Shown piece by piece: positions 7,511-15,831 of a stretch of 64,000 nt of DNA. The DNA comes from Pricia antarctica (lineage in GTDB: Bacteria > Bacteroidota > Bacteroidia > Flavobacteriales > Flavobacteriaceae). A program made the translations under genes and the position numbers. The notes beneath the pieces are model-generated. The model was not told the origin of the DNA. It ran no database searches and was given only the letters and a program-made list of their open reading frames with translations. The first letter of the stretch is position 1; the number at the start of each line of letters is the position of its first letter. The stretch spans positions 62,001-126,000 of the forward strand of contig NZ_FNAO01000005.1 in the NCBI RefSeq assembly GCF_900101815.1, given 5' to 3'.

Positions 7511-7605
7511 TAGCGATAAAGTGATGTAAAGGCTTGATTGGAAGAGCGGACAAATTTTAACCTTTCATAGGAAACAGGAGGCCTCGGCTTCCTGTTTCTG
7601 TTTTT
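7511..7605 (+). ncRNA. Putative small RNA B or its remnant
   Basis: The octamer TAGCGATA (7511-7518) lies 72 nt before the loop of a perfect 12-bp hairpin (7571-7598, GAAACAGGA with TCCTGTTTC, loop CTCG) followed by TGTTTTT. The hairpin and its upstream flank (CTTTCATAGGAAACAGGAG) match hairpin D at 54037-54064. The order A-B here parallels C-D there. No coding frame is seen. Confidence 0.4.
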
Positions 7606-7654
7606 GGTATCTTGAAATCAGGTTCACGGAATGGTACATAGGGTACATTGACAA

Positions 7655-8158
7655 TCATTCCATCTTTTGTAGTTTTTCGAGTTCCTCCCCTAGCCTATCC
7701 AATTGATAGCAATATCCCCTGGCCATCAGCAAGAAGTGTTCTTCGTTCAATAACTTGATATAGCGGGCTGCGTCGTCTTTTGGTAGGCCCAATCCCCTTA
7801 AAATACCATACGGCCCCGAAGACATGGTTCCCAACGCCTTGCCATCGAGGTCATGTAGAAACTGGGAAACCAAATTTCCCGCAATGAACAACGTACCGAT
7901 CTCGGGGTTGCAGAACAGTCCAAAATCGGTATTAGGGCCCAAGGAACCTCGCCAGTAGGCCTTTAGCTGTTTTTTTGAATCGAGGATTTTTCTATCGCCT
8001 GAAATACAGTGTTCCGCTAATTTACCCAATACGGATAACGAAAGCCGCTCCGAGCCTTCTTTTAGAGCAACTTTTATAGCGTCCTCCAATTGCCATAAAT
8101 GAGCATAGCTTTTAATGAAAAAATGCTTTTTCGTCTGTTTTTGAATCTTTGGTCTCAT
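7655..8158 (-). CDS. Putative stress protein with a DUF1269/YflT-like C-terminus
   Basis: The frame is open to 8221, but the promoter at 8206-8248 would start transcription near 8201. The start is therefore placed at the ATG at 8158 (MRPKIQKQTKKHFFIKSYAH), giving 167 aa. The C-terminal third reads TMSSGPYGILRGLGLPKDDA, then ARYIKLLNEEHFLLMARG. This recalls the L-G-I-P-x-x-E-A-x-x-Y-x-x-x-L-x-x-G-x-x-L-V pattern of YflT/DUF1269-type general stress proteins, though the assignment is tentative. A middle segment, NTDFGLFCNPEIGTLFIAGN, is not recognised. No signal peptide is present. Confidence 0.5.
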   Translation of the reverse strand: MRPKIQKQTKKHFFIKSYAHLWQLEDAIKVALKEGSERLSLSVLGKLAEHCISGDRKILDSKKQLKAYWRGSLGPNTDFGLFCNPEIGTLFIAGNLVSQFLHDLDGKALGTMSSGPYGILRGLGLPKDDAARYIKLLNEEHFLLMARGYCYQLDRLGEELEKLQKME

Positions 8159-8205
8159 GGTAAGGAATGTTAATTTCGTCGTTAGGTCAGTGCATTCCCG
8201 TAATA

Positions 8206-8279
8206 CTAAATTAAAACGCATTTCAATCTTATACCATGACGTAAATCATTTCAAATCGATTCCGATAAAATTATTTTTG
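8206..8279. promoter_or_regulatory. Bidirectional Crp/Fnr-type promoter
   Basis: One palindrome, TGACGTAAATCA (8237-8248), serves both strands. Forward: 23 nt, then TATTTTTG (8272-8279). Reverse: 23 nt, then TAATTTAG (8206-8213) for the gene ending at 7655. Both boxes are at the same distance. Confidence 0.7.
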
Positions 8280-8286
8280 AAAGGAA

Positions 8287-8397
8287 ATGGTCGGCATTTT
8301 CTACATAGTCGTGAGCATTTTGCTTTATATTCTCAGGGACAAGCTCAATGCACCGTTACTAAGAAAATTATCGGGCCATTTTTTTGAACGAACATGA
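8287..8397 (+). CDS. Possible 36-residue membrane peptide
   Basis: A short frame starting at the ATG at 8287, with GGAA just before it, encodes MVGIFYIVVSILLYILRDKL, then NAPLLRKLSGHFFERT. It has one hydrophobic segment and a basic tail. Its stop overlaps the ATG of the next small frame (ATGA at 8394), which suggests coupling. The calculated start site of the forward promoter (about 8284) would leave a leader of only 3 nt, so translation of this first frame is doubtful. Confidence 0.3.
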   Translation: MVGIFYIVVSILLYILRDKLNAPLLRKLSGHFFERT

Positions 8398-8513
8398 CAC
8401 AGCAATACAGCGCTTTCGATGAAATAGATGAGCGGCTCCTCTCCGAAAATCGAGGGGGCGGAATAAATTCTATTTATGGACTAAAATCTACCCAAAATCG
8501 GATATGCCCCTGA
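8394..8513 (+). pseudogene. Truncated small protein, DUF6327-like start
   Basis: The frame gives MTQQYSAFDEIDERLLSENR followed by unrelated residues and a stop after 39 codons. The opening resembles flavobacterial small proteins that begin with a YSSFEEIDRDLKILKLQ-type sequence (DUF6327), which are about twice as long. The 3' end runs into the 3' end of the broken regulator at 8488-8881. A deletion probably joined the two. It lies downstream of an intact forward promoter at 8237-8279. Confidence 0.35.
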
Positions 8514-8881
8514 GTTCCTCCTTTTTTAGAATGACAATTCTACGGCCATGATCTGTAGTTATCAAACCTTCGTCCTTGAAGTCTGAAAGAGTTCGTATGG
8601 CCGTATCGGTGGCCGTACCGATCATTCCTGCAAAATCTTCCCGGGCAATCCCGGTGCCGCCATTGGGCTTTTCTTTGATATGACCTTTGTCGTATAGTTC
8701 CATTCATTTCGGGCATCATTATGTCGCAGACCACGAAATGGGGTTTAAATTACTTGGCCCGTATAATCTCTTGTCTTCCATTCTCGGCGGTCAGTAGCTC
8801 ATAGTTTGCCAATTCCAGAATATCCGCGGTATTTTCAGGTACATCGACGTTATCCTCGATCAGCAATATGTTTTTTATCGT
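8488..8881 (-). pseudogene. Response regulator-Crp fusion, internally deleted
   Basis: From the kinase end the reverse strand reads IKNILLIEDNVDVPENTADI, then LELANYELLTAENGRQEIIR, an in-frame stop, then FKPHFVVCDIMMPEMNG. This is the first half of a receiver domain, including the phospho-acceptor Asp (VVCDIMMP). It then jumps to ELYDKGHIKEKPNGGTGIAR, followed by EDFAGMIGTATDTAIRTLSD and the winged helix-turn-helix of a Crp family regulator, ending at 8488. The rest of the receiver and the whole cyclic-nucleotide-like domain are missing, and the start codon appears changed to ATA. Intact flavobacterial homologues are receiver-Crp fusions of about 350 aa. It overlaps the end of the LOV kinase gene, its likely partner. 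Confidence 0.85.
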
Positions 8882-11277
8882 GCTTCATTTAAGTGTTCTT
8901 TAAAATCGGTTATTTTTATTGGACTTTGCGAGGGCAGTTTTACACTAAAGGATGAGCCCTTGCCGATGTTACTCGTAAAGCTGATGCTACCGCCCAATAG
9001 TTCGGTGTATTGCTTGACGATATGCAAGCCTAGGCCCGTACCTTGAATATTGGTCACGTTTGCCGCCCGGAAGAACCGTTCGAAGAGGTTCTTTTGTTCT
9101 TCATGGGGTATGCCTAGGCCCTCGTCCTTGATGATAAATGTTACCTCCCCTTCAATGGTTTGGGAAATTTCCATATTGATTTTTTGTCCTTCTTCGGAGT
9201 ACTTCGCGGCATTGGAAAGCAAATTGATCAGTATATGGCTCAGAAGTTTGGAATCCATATAGACCATAATGTCCTCTTTTGGATGATTCAGTTCGATATA
9301 TTGACCCTCCTTTTTGCTCCCTTCCATTTCCTCCAATAACAATTTTGAAAACTGGATCAGTTCAAAACGTTTTGGATCGACCTGTACCTTGCCCTCCTCC
9401 AACTTGCTCAAGGACAGAAAATCGTTTAAGATGACCACCAGATTTTTTACGCTTTTCCGTATCCGGGCCACATGTTTTTCACGTCTTTCTTCCAGGCCCG
9501 GTGCATTCTGTTTTCCAATAAGAATTGCCGAGGACAAAATGGCGCTCAAGGGCGTACGAAACTCGTGCGAGGCCATGGAGATAAACCGTGATTTCAGTTC
9601 GTTCAGTTCCTGCTCAGTTTTTAGCGCACTCGCCAGTTTATCCTGTATCTTTCTTTGGTCGGTAATGTTATGGTAAACGAATAGGGCCCAAACTATGGCT
9701 TCCATATCGGAACGTAAAGGCATTGAATTTACAGCATAACAATTACCCTTAAATTCTATCTCGAAGGAAAGGCCTTTCCCTTCAATCGTTTTTAGGATAT
9801 CTTCTTTTATCTTTTCGATTTGTTCCTTGGAGAATATAGGAATGTCATCGATACGTTTGCCCTCAAAATCTATTTTGTTCAGGTCGACGCGTTTCAGTTC
9901 TTCCCCTTCCACATAGGTCAGTTCAAAGTCGGAATTAAATACCACAATGAGTCCCTTTGGAAAATTTTGGGCTATAGCGGCAAACTGTGCCTGGCTACGT
10001 TGTGCCTTGCTCTCCGCCATACGGGTTACCTGTATCTGATCTTCTAGGTTTAGATTGGTTTCTACCAATTTTTTAACAGTCGATTCCAGTTCCCGGGTAC
10101 GGTTCTTTACCTTTTTCTCAAGTTCATCGGAATAGTCCTCCAACCGTTTTCTGGCCCTTTGAATCTCCGTAACATCGTTTTGAACTCCTATAAATTGAAT
10201 CAGCTCGCCCTTTTCATCGTGCAAGGGTGTAATTGTAAGATCGTTCCAAAACAGGGAGCCGTCCTTTCTGTAATTTCGCAAGAGTACATGACAAGGCTCT
10301 CCCTTTCCTATGGCCTTTGCCATAGTTGCGATGGCCTCTTGATCACGGTCATCTTTCTGCAAAAACTGACAATTAATCCCGATGACCTCCTCCCTAGTAT
10401 ACCCCGTCATTTTGGTAAAGGCTTCGTTGCAAAAGGTTATAGGAAGATTGGGATGACACGCATCGACGATAAGTATGCCGTTGCCGGCGGCTTCTAAGGC
10501 TCTATGGTGTACCTCTAGATTTTGCTGTAATGACTTTGTCTTGGTAAGGTTCCGGGCAACACTCAAAATTCGGTCCTTGGCCATTGGAACCAAGCGGCAT
10601 TCATACTGCACTGTCCCCTTTGCAACCGGGGCGGTTACTTGTACTATTTCCATTTTTTGCATCCTCCCCACCCTTTCAAAAGCTTTTAACAAAAAATCTG
10701 CCGTTTCAATGGGTAAAAAATCCTTGACATTTTTACCTATTACTTGCTCCACCGGGGCAAAAAGGTATGATGGGTCGGGTACCTGAACTTCCATAATCGT
10801 CCCTTTTTTATCGAGTATAGTCATCATATCAGGCAATGCCTCCAAAATGGCAATATTTTTTTCCTCGCTGGATCTTAATTTTTGATGCGTTTTGACTTGC
10901 TCGGTTACATCCACCCCTGAACTAATCAAACCCGTTACCTTGTCGGTTTCATCCTTTAATAACGCGTTTCGCCAGCGTATCAATTTTCTTTTGTTACCTT
11001 TTGCGACCACCCAATTTTCATATACATCGGGAGGCTCTTCGGTACCGGCAATAATCTGGTCGAAATAAAAAGCCAGTTCTTTTTTCTCTTTTTTTGGAAT
11101 ACACCTATGAAACCAATTCTTTCCAATGATTTCCACCCGTTCATAGCCAAGTACTTCGCAACCTTTACGGTTGACCAGTTCAATGGAGTGGTCGGCCTTG
11201 ATCACCAAAAAGATGGATGCAGCTGCATCCAAATACTGGAAAAGATTCTTGTTCTCTATTTCTTTTGATGCATACAT
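8875..11277 (-). CDS. Multi-PAS hybrid sensor histidine kinase with a LOV domain
   Basis: The 800-residue soluble kinase has four PAS-like regions (about residues 12-125, 140-245, 258-372 and 430-540), a HisKA dimerisation domain with phospho-acceptor His571 (SMASHEFRTPL), and a HATPase domain (N box LINLLSNAAKYS, G boxes DEGLGIP and GTGLGLHI). The third PAS has a LOV core: GINCQFLQ with Cys303, NYRKDG with Asn335, FWN with Asn345, and FIGVQ with Gln366. These are the flavin contacts and adduct Cys of photoactive LOV domains. One change is notable: the usual Arg of NCRFLQ is Gln. A coiled coil links PAS3 and PAS4. No membrane segments are present. The promoter at 11416-11458 is Crp/Fnr-type, with a leader of about 134 nt. 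The partner regulator next door is broken. Confidence 0.9.
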   Translation of the reverse strand: MYASKEIENKNLFQYLDAAASIFLVIKADHSIELVNRKGCEVLGYERVEIIGKNWFHRCIPKKEKKELAFYFDQIIAGTEEPPDVYENWVVAKGNKRKLIRWRNALLKDETDKVTGLISSGVDVTEQVKTHQKLRSSEEKNIAILEALPDMMTILDKKGTIMEVQVPDPSYLFAPVEQVIGKNVKDFLPIETADFLLKAFERVGRMQKMEIVQVTAPVAKGTVQYECRLVPMAKDRILSVARNLTKTKSLQQNLEVHHRALEAAGNGILIVDACHPNLPITFCNEAFTKMTGYTREEVIGINCQFLQKDDRDQEAIATMAKAIGKGEPCHVLLRNYRKDGSLFWNDLTITPLHDEKGELIQFIGVQNDVTEIQRARKRLEDYSDELEKKVKNRTRELESTVKKLVETNLNLEDQIQVTRMAESKAQRSQAQFAAIAQNFPKGLIVVFNSDFELTYVEGEELKRVDLNKIDFEGKRIDDIPIFSKEQIEKIKEDILKTIEGKGLSFEIEFKGNCYAVNSMPLRSDMEAIVWALFVYHNITDQRKIQDKLASALKTEQELNELKSRFISMASHEFRTPLSAILSSAILIGKQNAPGLEERREKHVARIRKSVKNLVVILNDFLSLSKLEEGKVQVDPKRFELIQFSKLLLEEMEGSKKEGQYIELNHPKEDIMVYMDSKLLSHILINLLSNAAKYSEEGQKINMEISQTIEGEVTFIIKDEGLGIPHEEQKNLFERFFRAANVTNIQGTGLGLHIVKQYTELLGGSISFTSNIGKGSSFSVKLPSQSPIKITDFKEHLNEAR

Positions 11278-11415
11278 TACCTCATAGCTTAGGTACCAAC
11301 TAATTACATATCCAATCTATAGTTCTGCGAACAAATAAATTGTGGCACATTCATCGGTCTTTTGTTCGAAAAACGGTCGGTAAGGTCGGGCAACGTAATT
11401 TCATACGTTGGTTGG

Positions 11416-11458
11416 TAAATATATCACAGTAGCATTCGGGGAAAAATGATATCGGTCA
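11416..11458 (-). promoter_or_regulatory. Crp/Fnr-type promoter for the LOV kinase
   Basis: TGATATCGGTCA (11447-11458) is followed on the reverse strand after 23 nt by TATATTTA (11416-11423). Confidence 0.65.
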
Positions 11459-11484
11459 TATGAAGACCATCCTCCCAGAAAATA

Positions 11485-11527
11485 TGACGCAGGTCATTTT
11501 AGAGGACCGGTGCCGTGTTTACTTTTG
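11485..11527 (+). promoter_or_regulatory. Crp/Fnr-type promoter for a small ORF
   Basis: TGACGCAGGTCA (11485-11496), followed by TTTT, lies 23 nt before TACTTTTG (11520-11527). The calculated start site is near 11532, 36 nt before the ATG of a 26-codon frame. Confidence 0.7.
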
Positions 11528-11567
11528 ATAAATACATTAAAGTAATCTATAGACCAAAAACGGAGAT

Positions 11568-11648
11568 ATGGAATGCACCGACTGGTTTTTCTGCACCAAG
11601 AAATTGAAAAAACTGGAGGTATTGGATGCGGTACTTAAAAACGGATAG
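11568..11648 (+). CDS. Possible 26-residue peptide under a Crp/Fnr promoter
   Basis: The frame encodes MECTDWFFCTKKLKKLEVLD followed by AVLKNG and a stop. GGAG lies three bases before the ATG. The peptide has two Cys (positions 3 and 9), an aromatic core and a basic helix. No family is recognised. Its sole support is the strong promoter and the 36-nt leader. It may be a small regulatory peptide or the start of a deleted gene. The inverted repeat at 11667-11729 follows. Confidence 0.35.
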   Translation: MECTDWFFCTKKLKKLEVLDAVLKNG

Positions 11649-11666
11649 TTCTAATTCTTCCTTTTT

Positions 11667-11729
11667 GTCACACTGAACGCAGTCTAAATGTCGAGAAACT
11701 AAAATGGTCTTCGACTGCGCTAGTCTGAC
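11667..11729. repeat. Imperfect inverted repeat of a common flavobacterial intergenic type
   Basis: The left arm GTCACACTGAACGCAGTC (11667-11684) pairs imperfectly with the right arm GACTGCGCTAGTCTGAC (11713-11729). This resembles the dispersed cttcgactgcgctcagtctgac intergenic repeats of flavobacteria. It may end the upstream small transcript. Confidence 0.5.
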
Positions 11730-11751
11730 GTTACTATAAAATCTTCACACT

Positions 11752-12396
11752 ATGAAAAAAACTATAATAGCAATCCCGTTTTTAATCTTAGTCCTATTCG
11801 GATTATCCTGTAACACTTCTAAGAAAGAGAATAAAGACGATGACTCGACCGAGACGAAAATAATGCTAGGGAAAACCACCTATTCCATAGACACCTCAGG
11901 TACTTCAATGAAATGGACAGCCTATAAGTTTACGGATAAATTAGGCGTAAGCGGTACTTTCGATGAATTGAGGTTACGGCTTAAAACGGATTCTGGCCCG
12001 ATAGACGAACTATTAAAGAATGCAGAAGTGACAATCAATACTATGTCAGTAAATTCCGGCAATGAAATTCGTGACCCAAAACTACGGACTTCCTTTTTCA
12101 ATGTCTTTAAAATGGATACTATTTTTGCAAAAATTCTGGATGCCAGCGATGGTAATGGTTTACTGGAACTGGAAATGAACGACACTTCAAATGATGTGGC
12201 CCTCCAGTATGCTATAAAAAATGATTCCCTTATGCTTTCTATCCACATAGATGTATTGTTATGGAACGGCGAAGAAGCACTTAAAACCCTGAATAAAGAA
12301 TGTTATGAAGTACATACCGGCACAGATGGTATTTCCAAGCTATGGCCGGATGTGGATGTGGTCTTGAAAATACCTGTCAAGCTAGAATCCCTATAA
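11752..12396 (+). CDS. YceI-like lipoprotein
   Basis: The 214-residue protein has a lipoprotein signal peptide with lipobox LFGLSC and modified Cys near residue 20. The rest fits the YceI lipocalin-like fold: YSIDTSGTSMKWTAYKFTDK, VSGTFDELRL, the segment VTINTMSVNSGNEIRDPKLR and FFNVFKMDTIFAKI near the middle, then paired strands to the C-terminus. YceI proteins bind isoprenoid or other amphiphilic molecules in the periplasm. The tip segment WNGEEALKTLNKECYEVHTG is longer than in E. coli YceI. No operator of the Crp/Fnr type lies directly upstream. Confidence 0.75.
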   Translation: MKKTIIAIPFLILVLFGLSCNTSKKENKDDDSTETKIMLGKTTYSIDTSGTSMKWTAYKFTDKLGVSGTFDELRLRLKTDSGPIDELLKNAEVTINTMSVNSGNEIRDPKLRTSFFNVFKMDTIFAKILDASDGNGLLELEMNDTSNDVALQYAIKNDSLMLSIHIDVLLWNGEEALKTLNKECYEVHTGTDGISKLWPDVDVVLKIPVKLESL

Positions 12397-12398
12397 AA

Positions 12399-15065
12399 CT
12401 AAGGGTTCAGCTCCTTTTCCTTAAAAATAGTCCCCAAACGTTTTATCAATTGTGCCAATACCAACGATCCTAAGGCGAACAGGGCGGCCCATCCCCATTG
12501 TTCGAAAAAAAAGGTCTTTAGGGAGAGTGCGCGGGCCACAGGAGGAATCAAATAGACACCGAAGGTAATGGTCAACGACAAGACCAAGGCGCCCCAAACC
12601 CAAACATTCGTAGTCACTTCATTCTTAAGGAACGATTGCGAAAGCTTCGGCATATTAAAAATATTCAACAACTGGGCCATCACCAAGGTGTAGAATGCCA
12701 TATTGTTTATCGTATCGGCATCTAGTTGCAAAACAGTATCCGCATACACGACTATACCAAGTACGGACATCGAGATAGTCAACCCATATACCACGGTGTC
12801 ATACCAGTCGTTTCGTGTCATTATAGGCTCTTTGGGATTTCTGGGCGGTAGTTCCATACTATCTTTTTGACCCTTCCCAAGCCCCAAGGCCAAAGCCGGA
12901 AATGTATCTGTAACCAGGTTCAAGAATAGGATCTGTAGGGGTAACAATGGCGAGGGTAAATTCAGCAGCGCTGCAATTCCCACCGAGAGTATTTCTGCCA
13001 AATTACAGGATAATAAATACACCACGAACTGCCGTATATTCTGAAAGACCACCCGGCCCTGATTTATGGCCATCTCTATGGCCGTAAACTTGTCGTTCTT
13101 GAGAATGACATCGGCCGCTTCACGGGCCGCACCTGTTCCCCTAATACCCATGGCGATTCCAATATCCGCCTTTCTTAATGCGGGAACATCATTGATACCG
13201 TCGCCGATCATCCCGACCACATGATTGTGCTTTTGATATAATTGTATCAGCCTTAGTTTCTGTTCCGGGGTCGTTCTAGCAAAAACAACGGCGTTGAGCA
13301 ATTGTTCCGTTTGAATAGCATCGATATCTTCTGTGCGTTCAAGATTTTGGCCCTGTAGAACTTTACTCCTATCCGCAGATAACGACAATAATCCGATTTC
13401 CTCGGCAATTTTTTGTGAAGTCCCGGGATGGTCTCCGGTAACCATGATCACCTTGATACCCGCCTTTTTGTAGATGTCTATGGTGGCCCTGACATCATTT
13501 CTTGCCGGGTCAATGCAACCCATAATGCCCACAAAGGTCAGGTCTTTTAAAAGGGTATCCAGGGTAGGTTGGTTCTCTGTTGATTTATGGGCGAATGCCA
13601 GTGTACGGAGACCTTGGGACGCCAATTCATGTACTTGGCCGAACCATTTTTCTTTATTGTCAAAAGGTATCGTTTTGTCGTCTTTCAAAATTGTTTCGCA
13701 ATGGACCACCAGACTTTCAAAGGCTCCTTTTACAAAGACTTGGAAACCATCTTCAGATAGATGCGCGGTCGCCATAAGTTTCCGTTCGGCATCAAAGGGC
13801 AGTTCCAATATTTCGGGAAATTTTTTTCGTATGTCTTCTGGGGTATATCCTATACGGCTGGCAAAATTTAGCAAAGCGACTTCCATCGAATCTCCATACC
13901 CTTCCAACGAAATAGATTTTACATTGTTACATAATATACTGGCCATCAACATCCTATCGAACGCTAGGGTATTTCCTAACCCCCCGAATTCGCCCCTATT
14001 TTTATGTGGGATATCGGCTAGGTAACCGTCCTCGAATACCAAAGTATGCACCTCCATTTTATCTTCGGTCAAGGTTCCCGTTTTATCAGTACAAATAATA
14101 TCGGTGGCCCCGAGGGTTTCCACGGCTTCCATTTTTTTAATAATAACCTGTTTTTTAGAAAGTCGAAGCATTCCCCTTGCCAGTGCAATGGTAGCGACAA
14201 TAGGAAGACCTTCAGGTATTGCTGCCACGGCCAAGGCCACGCCCGTTTCTATCATTAGGACCAAATCTTTACCATTTAGGTAACCCGAGATGACGATTAT
14301 AATGGTAAGAATCAAGGTAAGCCAAATGAGCCATTTACTGAGATGATTTAGTTTTTTTTCCAAAGGCGTCGCTTGCTTTTGCGCATCGATACCCATTTGC
14401 TGTATGTTTCCCAACTGGGTATGTTTTCCCGTGGCGGTAACGATTGCCCTTCCGAATCCCGTCATGACCATGGTACCCTTGAATACCATGTTCAATTGGG
14501 CTGTAATTGGGAGGTCGGCGGATAGTATTATGGTCTTTTTATGAATCGGGACACTTTCCCCCGTCAATGCGGACTCCTTTATCGTTAAATTGTCGACCGC
14601 AACCAATCGCGCGTCGGCGGAGATGACATCGCCGCTTTCCATCATGATAAGGTCTCCTGGTACCAATTCCGATGCCGTTATTTTGCTGATCTTGTCCTCC
14701 CTGATTACTGTGGTCATTGCCTGACCCATTTTACGCAAGGCTTCTAAAGACCGAACGGCCTGCAACTCCATAAAAAAACCTATGGCCGTAGATATCAGAA
14801 TTACGACAAGAATGGCGATACCTTCTAACCAGTCTCGAAAAAGAAAGGCCAATAAGGCCGCTGCGACCAAGATGTAAATAATCGGATCTATCAATTGATC
14901 AAGAAGAATGCGTATTCTTTTTTTGGGTCGATGCTCCGGCACTTGGTTCTCCCCATACGTTTTAAGATATTCTTTTGCCCGGGATACGGTCAATCCGCTA
15001 TCAATATTGCTGTTCAATTGTACGGCGACATCTGCCGACTCAAGGGAGAATGGCTTTTGGACCAT
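12399..15065 (-). CDS. P-type cation-transporting ATPase, Ca2+/PMR1-like (P2A)
   Basis: The 888-residue pump has all P-type motifs: TGES in the actuator domain (168-171), PEGLP in membrane helix 4 (284-288), phosphorylated Asp327 in CTDKTGTLT, and TGDHPGT and GDGINDVPAL in the phosphorylation domain. PEGLP and a high-length C-terminal membrane domain place it with the SERCA/PMR1-type ATPases, so Ca2+ or Mn2+ export is likely but not certain. It lies downstream of Hsp20 on the same strand with a terminator-like hairpin between them, and may be partly fed from the Hsp20 promoter. The N-terminal fragment of a closely related pump is at 15832-16060. Confidence 0.9.
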   Translation of the reverse strand: MVQKPFSLESADVAVQLNSNIDSGLTVSRAKEYLKTYGENQVPEHRPKKRIRILLDQLIDPIIYILVAAALLAFLFRDWLEGIAILVVILISTAIGFFMELQAVRSLEALRKMGQAMTTVIREDKISKITASELVPGDLIMMESGDVISADARLVAVDNLTIKESALTGESVPIHKKTIILSADLPITAQLNMVFKGTMVMTGFGRAIVTATGKHTQLGNIQQMGIDAQKQATPLEKKLNHLSKWLIWLTLILTIIIVISGYLNGKDLVLMIETGVALAVAAIPEGLPIVATIALARGMLRLSKKQVIIKKMEAVETLGATDIICTDKTGTLTEDKMEVHTLVFEDGYLADIPHKNRGEFGGLGNTLAFDRMLMASILCNNVKSISLEGYGDSMEVALLNFASRIGYTPEDIRKKFPEILELPFDAERKLMATAHLSEDGFQVFVKGAFESLVVHCETILKDDKTIPFDNKEKWFGQVHELASQGLRTLAFAHKSTENQPTLDTLLKDLTFVGIMGCIDPARNDVRATIDIYKKAGIKVIMVTGDHPGTSQKIAEEIGLLSLSADRSKVLQGQNLERTEDIDAIQTEQLLNAVVFARTTPEQKLRLIQLYQKHNHVVGMIGDGINDVPALRKADIGIAMGIRGTGAAREAADVILKNDKFTAIEMAINQGRVVFQNIRQFVVYLLSCNLAEILSVGIAALLNLPSPLLPLQILFLNLVTDTFPALALGLGKGQKDSMELPPRNPKEPIMTRNDWYDTVVYGLTISMSVLGIVVYADTVLQLDADTINNMAFYTLVMAQLLNIFNMPKLSQSFLKNEVTTNVWVWGALVLSLTITFGVYLIPPVARALSLKTFFFEQWGWAALFALGSLVLAQLIKRLGTIFKEKELNP

Positions 15066-15191
15066 GGTAGTAAGGATTTAGGGTATTACAGTAGTTTTAT
15101 AGAAAAACATCCCCTTTGAAGGTACAAAGAAATACCCTCGAACCAAACCTATTTCACATGGACGCAACTAGGTTTAGGCAGGAGGGTATTA

Positions 15192-15214
15192 CAGAAAAAG
15201 AAAAGCTTGCTTTT
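15192..15214 (-). terminator. Terminator-like hairpin after Hsp20
   Basis: On the reverse strand GAAAAG and CTTTTC form a 6-bp stem around a short loop, followed by a run of T (15192-15198). Readthrough to the ATPase gene is possible. Confidence 0.5.
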
Positions 15215-15221
15215 CAATGAC

Positions 15222-15686
15222 TTATGCTATCTGTACCTTTTTAGGTGGCAGTTTTTTTTCTTCTTCCTTTTTCGCAAGATTAAAGCTCAAGATGCCATCG
15301 TTATATTTGGCTTTGATGGCCTCTTGTTTAATACTTTCGGGCAGTTGCAATGAACGTTCGAAAGCATTGTAAGTGAACTCCCTGCGGGTATAATTATCCT
15401 CTTTTTGTTCGTCGGAAGTAGATTTTTCCGCCTTGATGTTCAGGCAACCGTCTTCTATGGTTACTTCAAAATCCTTTTTGGCAAAGCCTGGAGCCGCTAG
15501 TTCGATTTCGAAATTATCATCGGTTTCCTTGATGTTCAAGGCAGGCTCCGATCGTTTACCGTTCCAGAAATTATCGGGCATCATATTTCTGACCCAACCA
15601 CGATTATCGAAAAAATCGTCCAAGTCGAAAAAATCTTGGGTAATCAGGTTTCCAAACGGCCTTCTTTTAAATTTTACTAGTGACAT
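15222..15686 (-). CDS. Hsp20 / alpha-crystallin small heat-shock protein
   Basis: The 154-residue protein has the alpha-crystallin domain at about residues 45-140: NIKETDDNFEIELAAPGFAK at its start, the ELAAPGF strand, REFTYNAFERSLQLPE, and AKYNDGILSFNLAKKE with the conserved N-x-G-x-L motif. It binds unfolded proteins in the cytoplasm without ATP. The C-terminal tail lacks a clear I-x-I motif (it ends KVQIA). The promoter at 15724-15766 is Crp/Fnr-type and shared with the divergent gene. Confidence 0.93.
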   Translation of the reverse strand: MSLVKFKRRPFGNLITQDFFDLDDFFDNRGWVRNMMPDNFWNGKRSEPALNIKETDDNFEIELAAPGFAKKDFEVTIEDGCLNIKAEKSTSDEQKEDNYTRREFTYNAFERSLQLPESIKQEAIKAKYNDGILSFNLAKKEEEKKLPPKKVQIA

Positions 15687-15723
15687 AATAGTACGTTATT
15701 AAGGGTTAAACATTTTCTTGCAC

Positions 15724-15797
15724 CGAAAGTACATCCAACTACCTTTGGATGAAATGATTTAGGTCAGTCCGGCTAAATTTCTTTCCATTTAAATTTG
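15724..15797. promoter_or_regulatory. Bidirectional Crp/Fnr-type promoter, Hsp20 and the 15.8-kb cluster
   Basis: TGATTTAGGTCA (15755-15766). Forward: 23 nt, then TAAATTTG (15790-15797), a perfect -7 box. Reverse: 23 nt, then TACTTTCG (15724-15731) for Hsp20. Start sites are near 15802 and 15719. Confidence 0.75.
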
Positions 15798-15831
15798 GAT
15801 AACTTTATCGCTAACACAATCAATTGACCGC

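Noticed and set aside
11447-11527. Forward promoter from the operator at 11447
   Set aside because: The sequence 23 nt downstream (ATATGACG) is not a -7 box; only the reverse direction fits.
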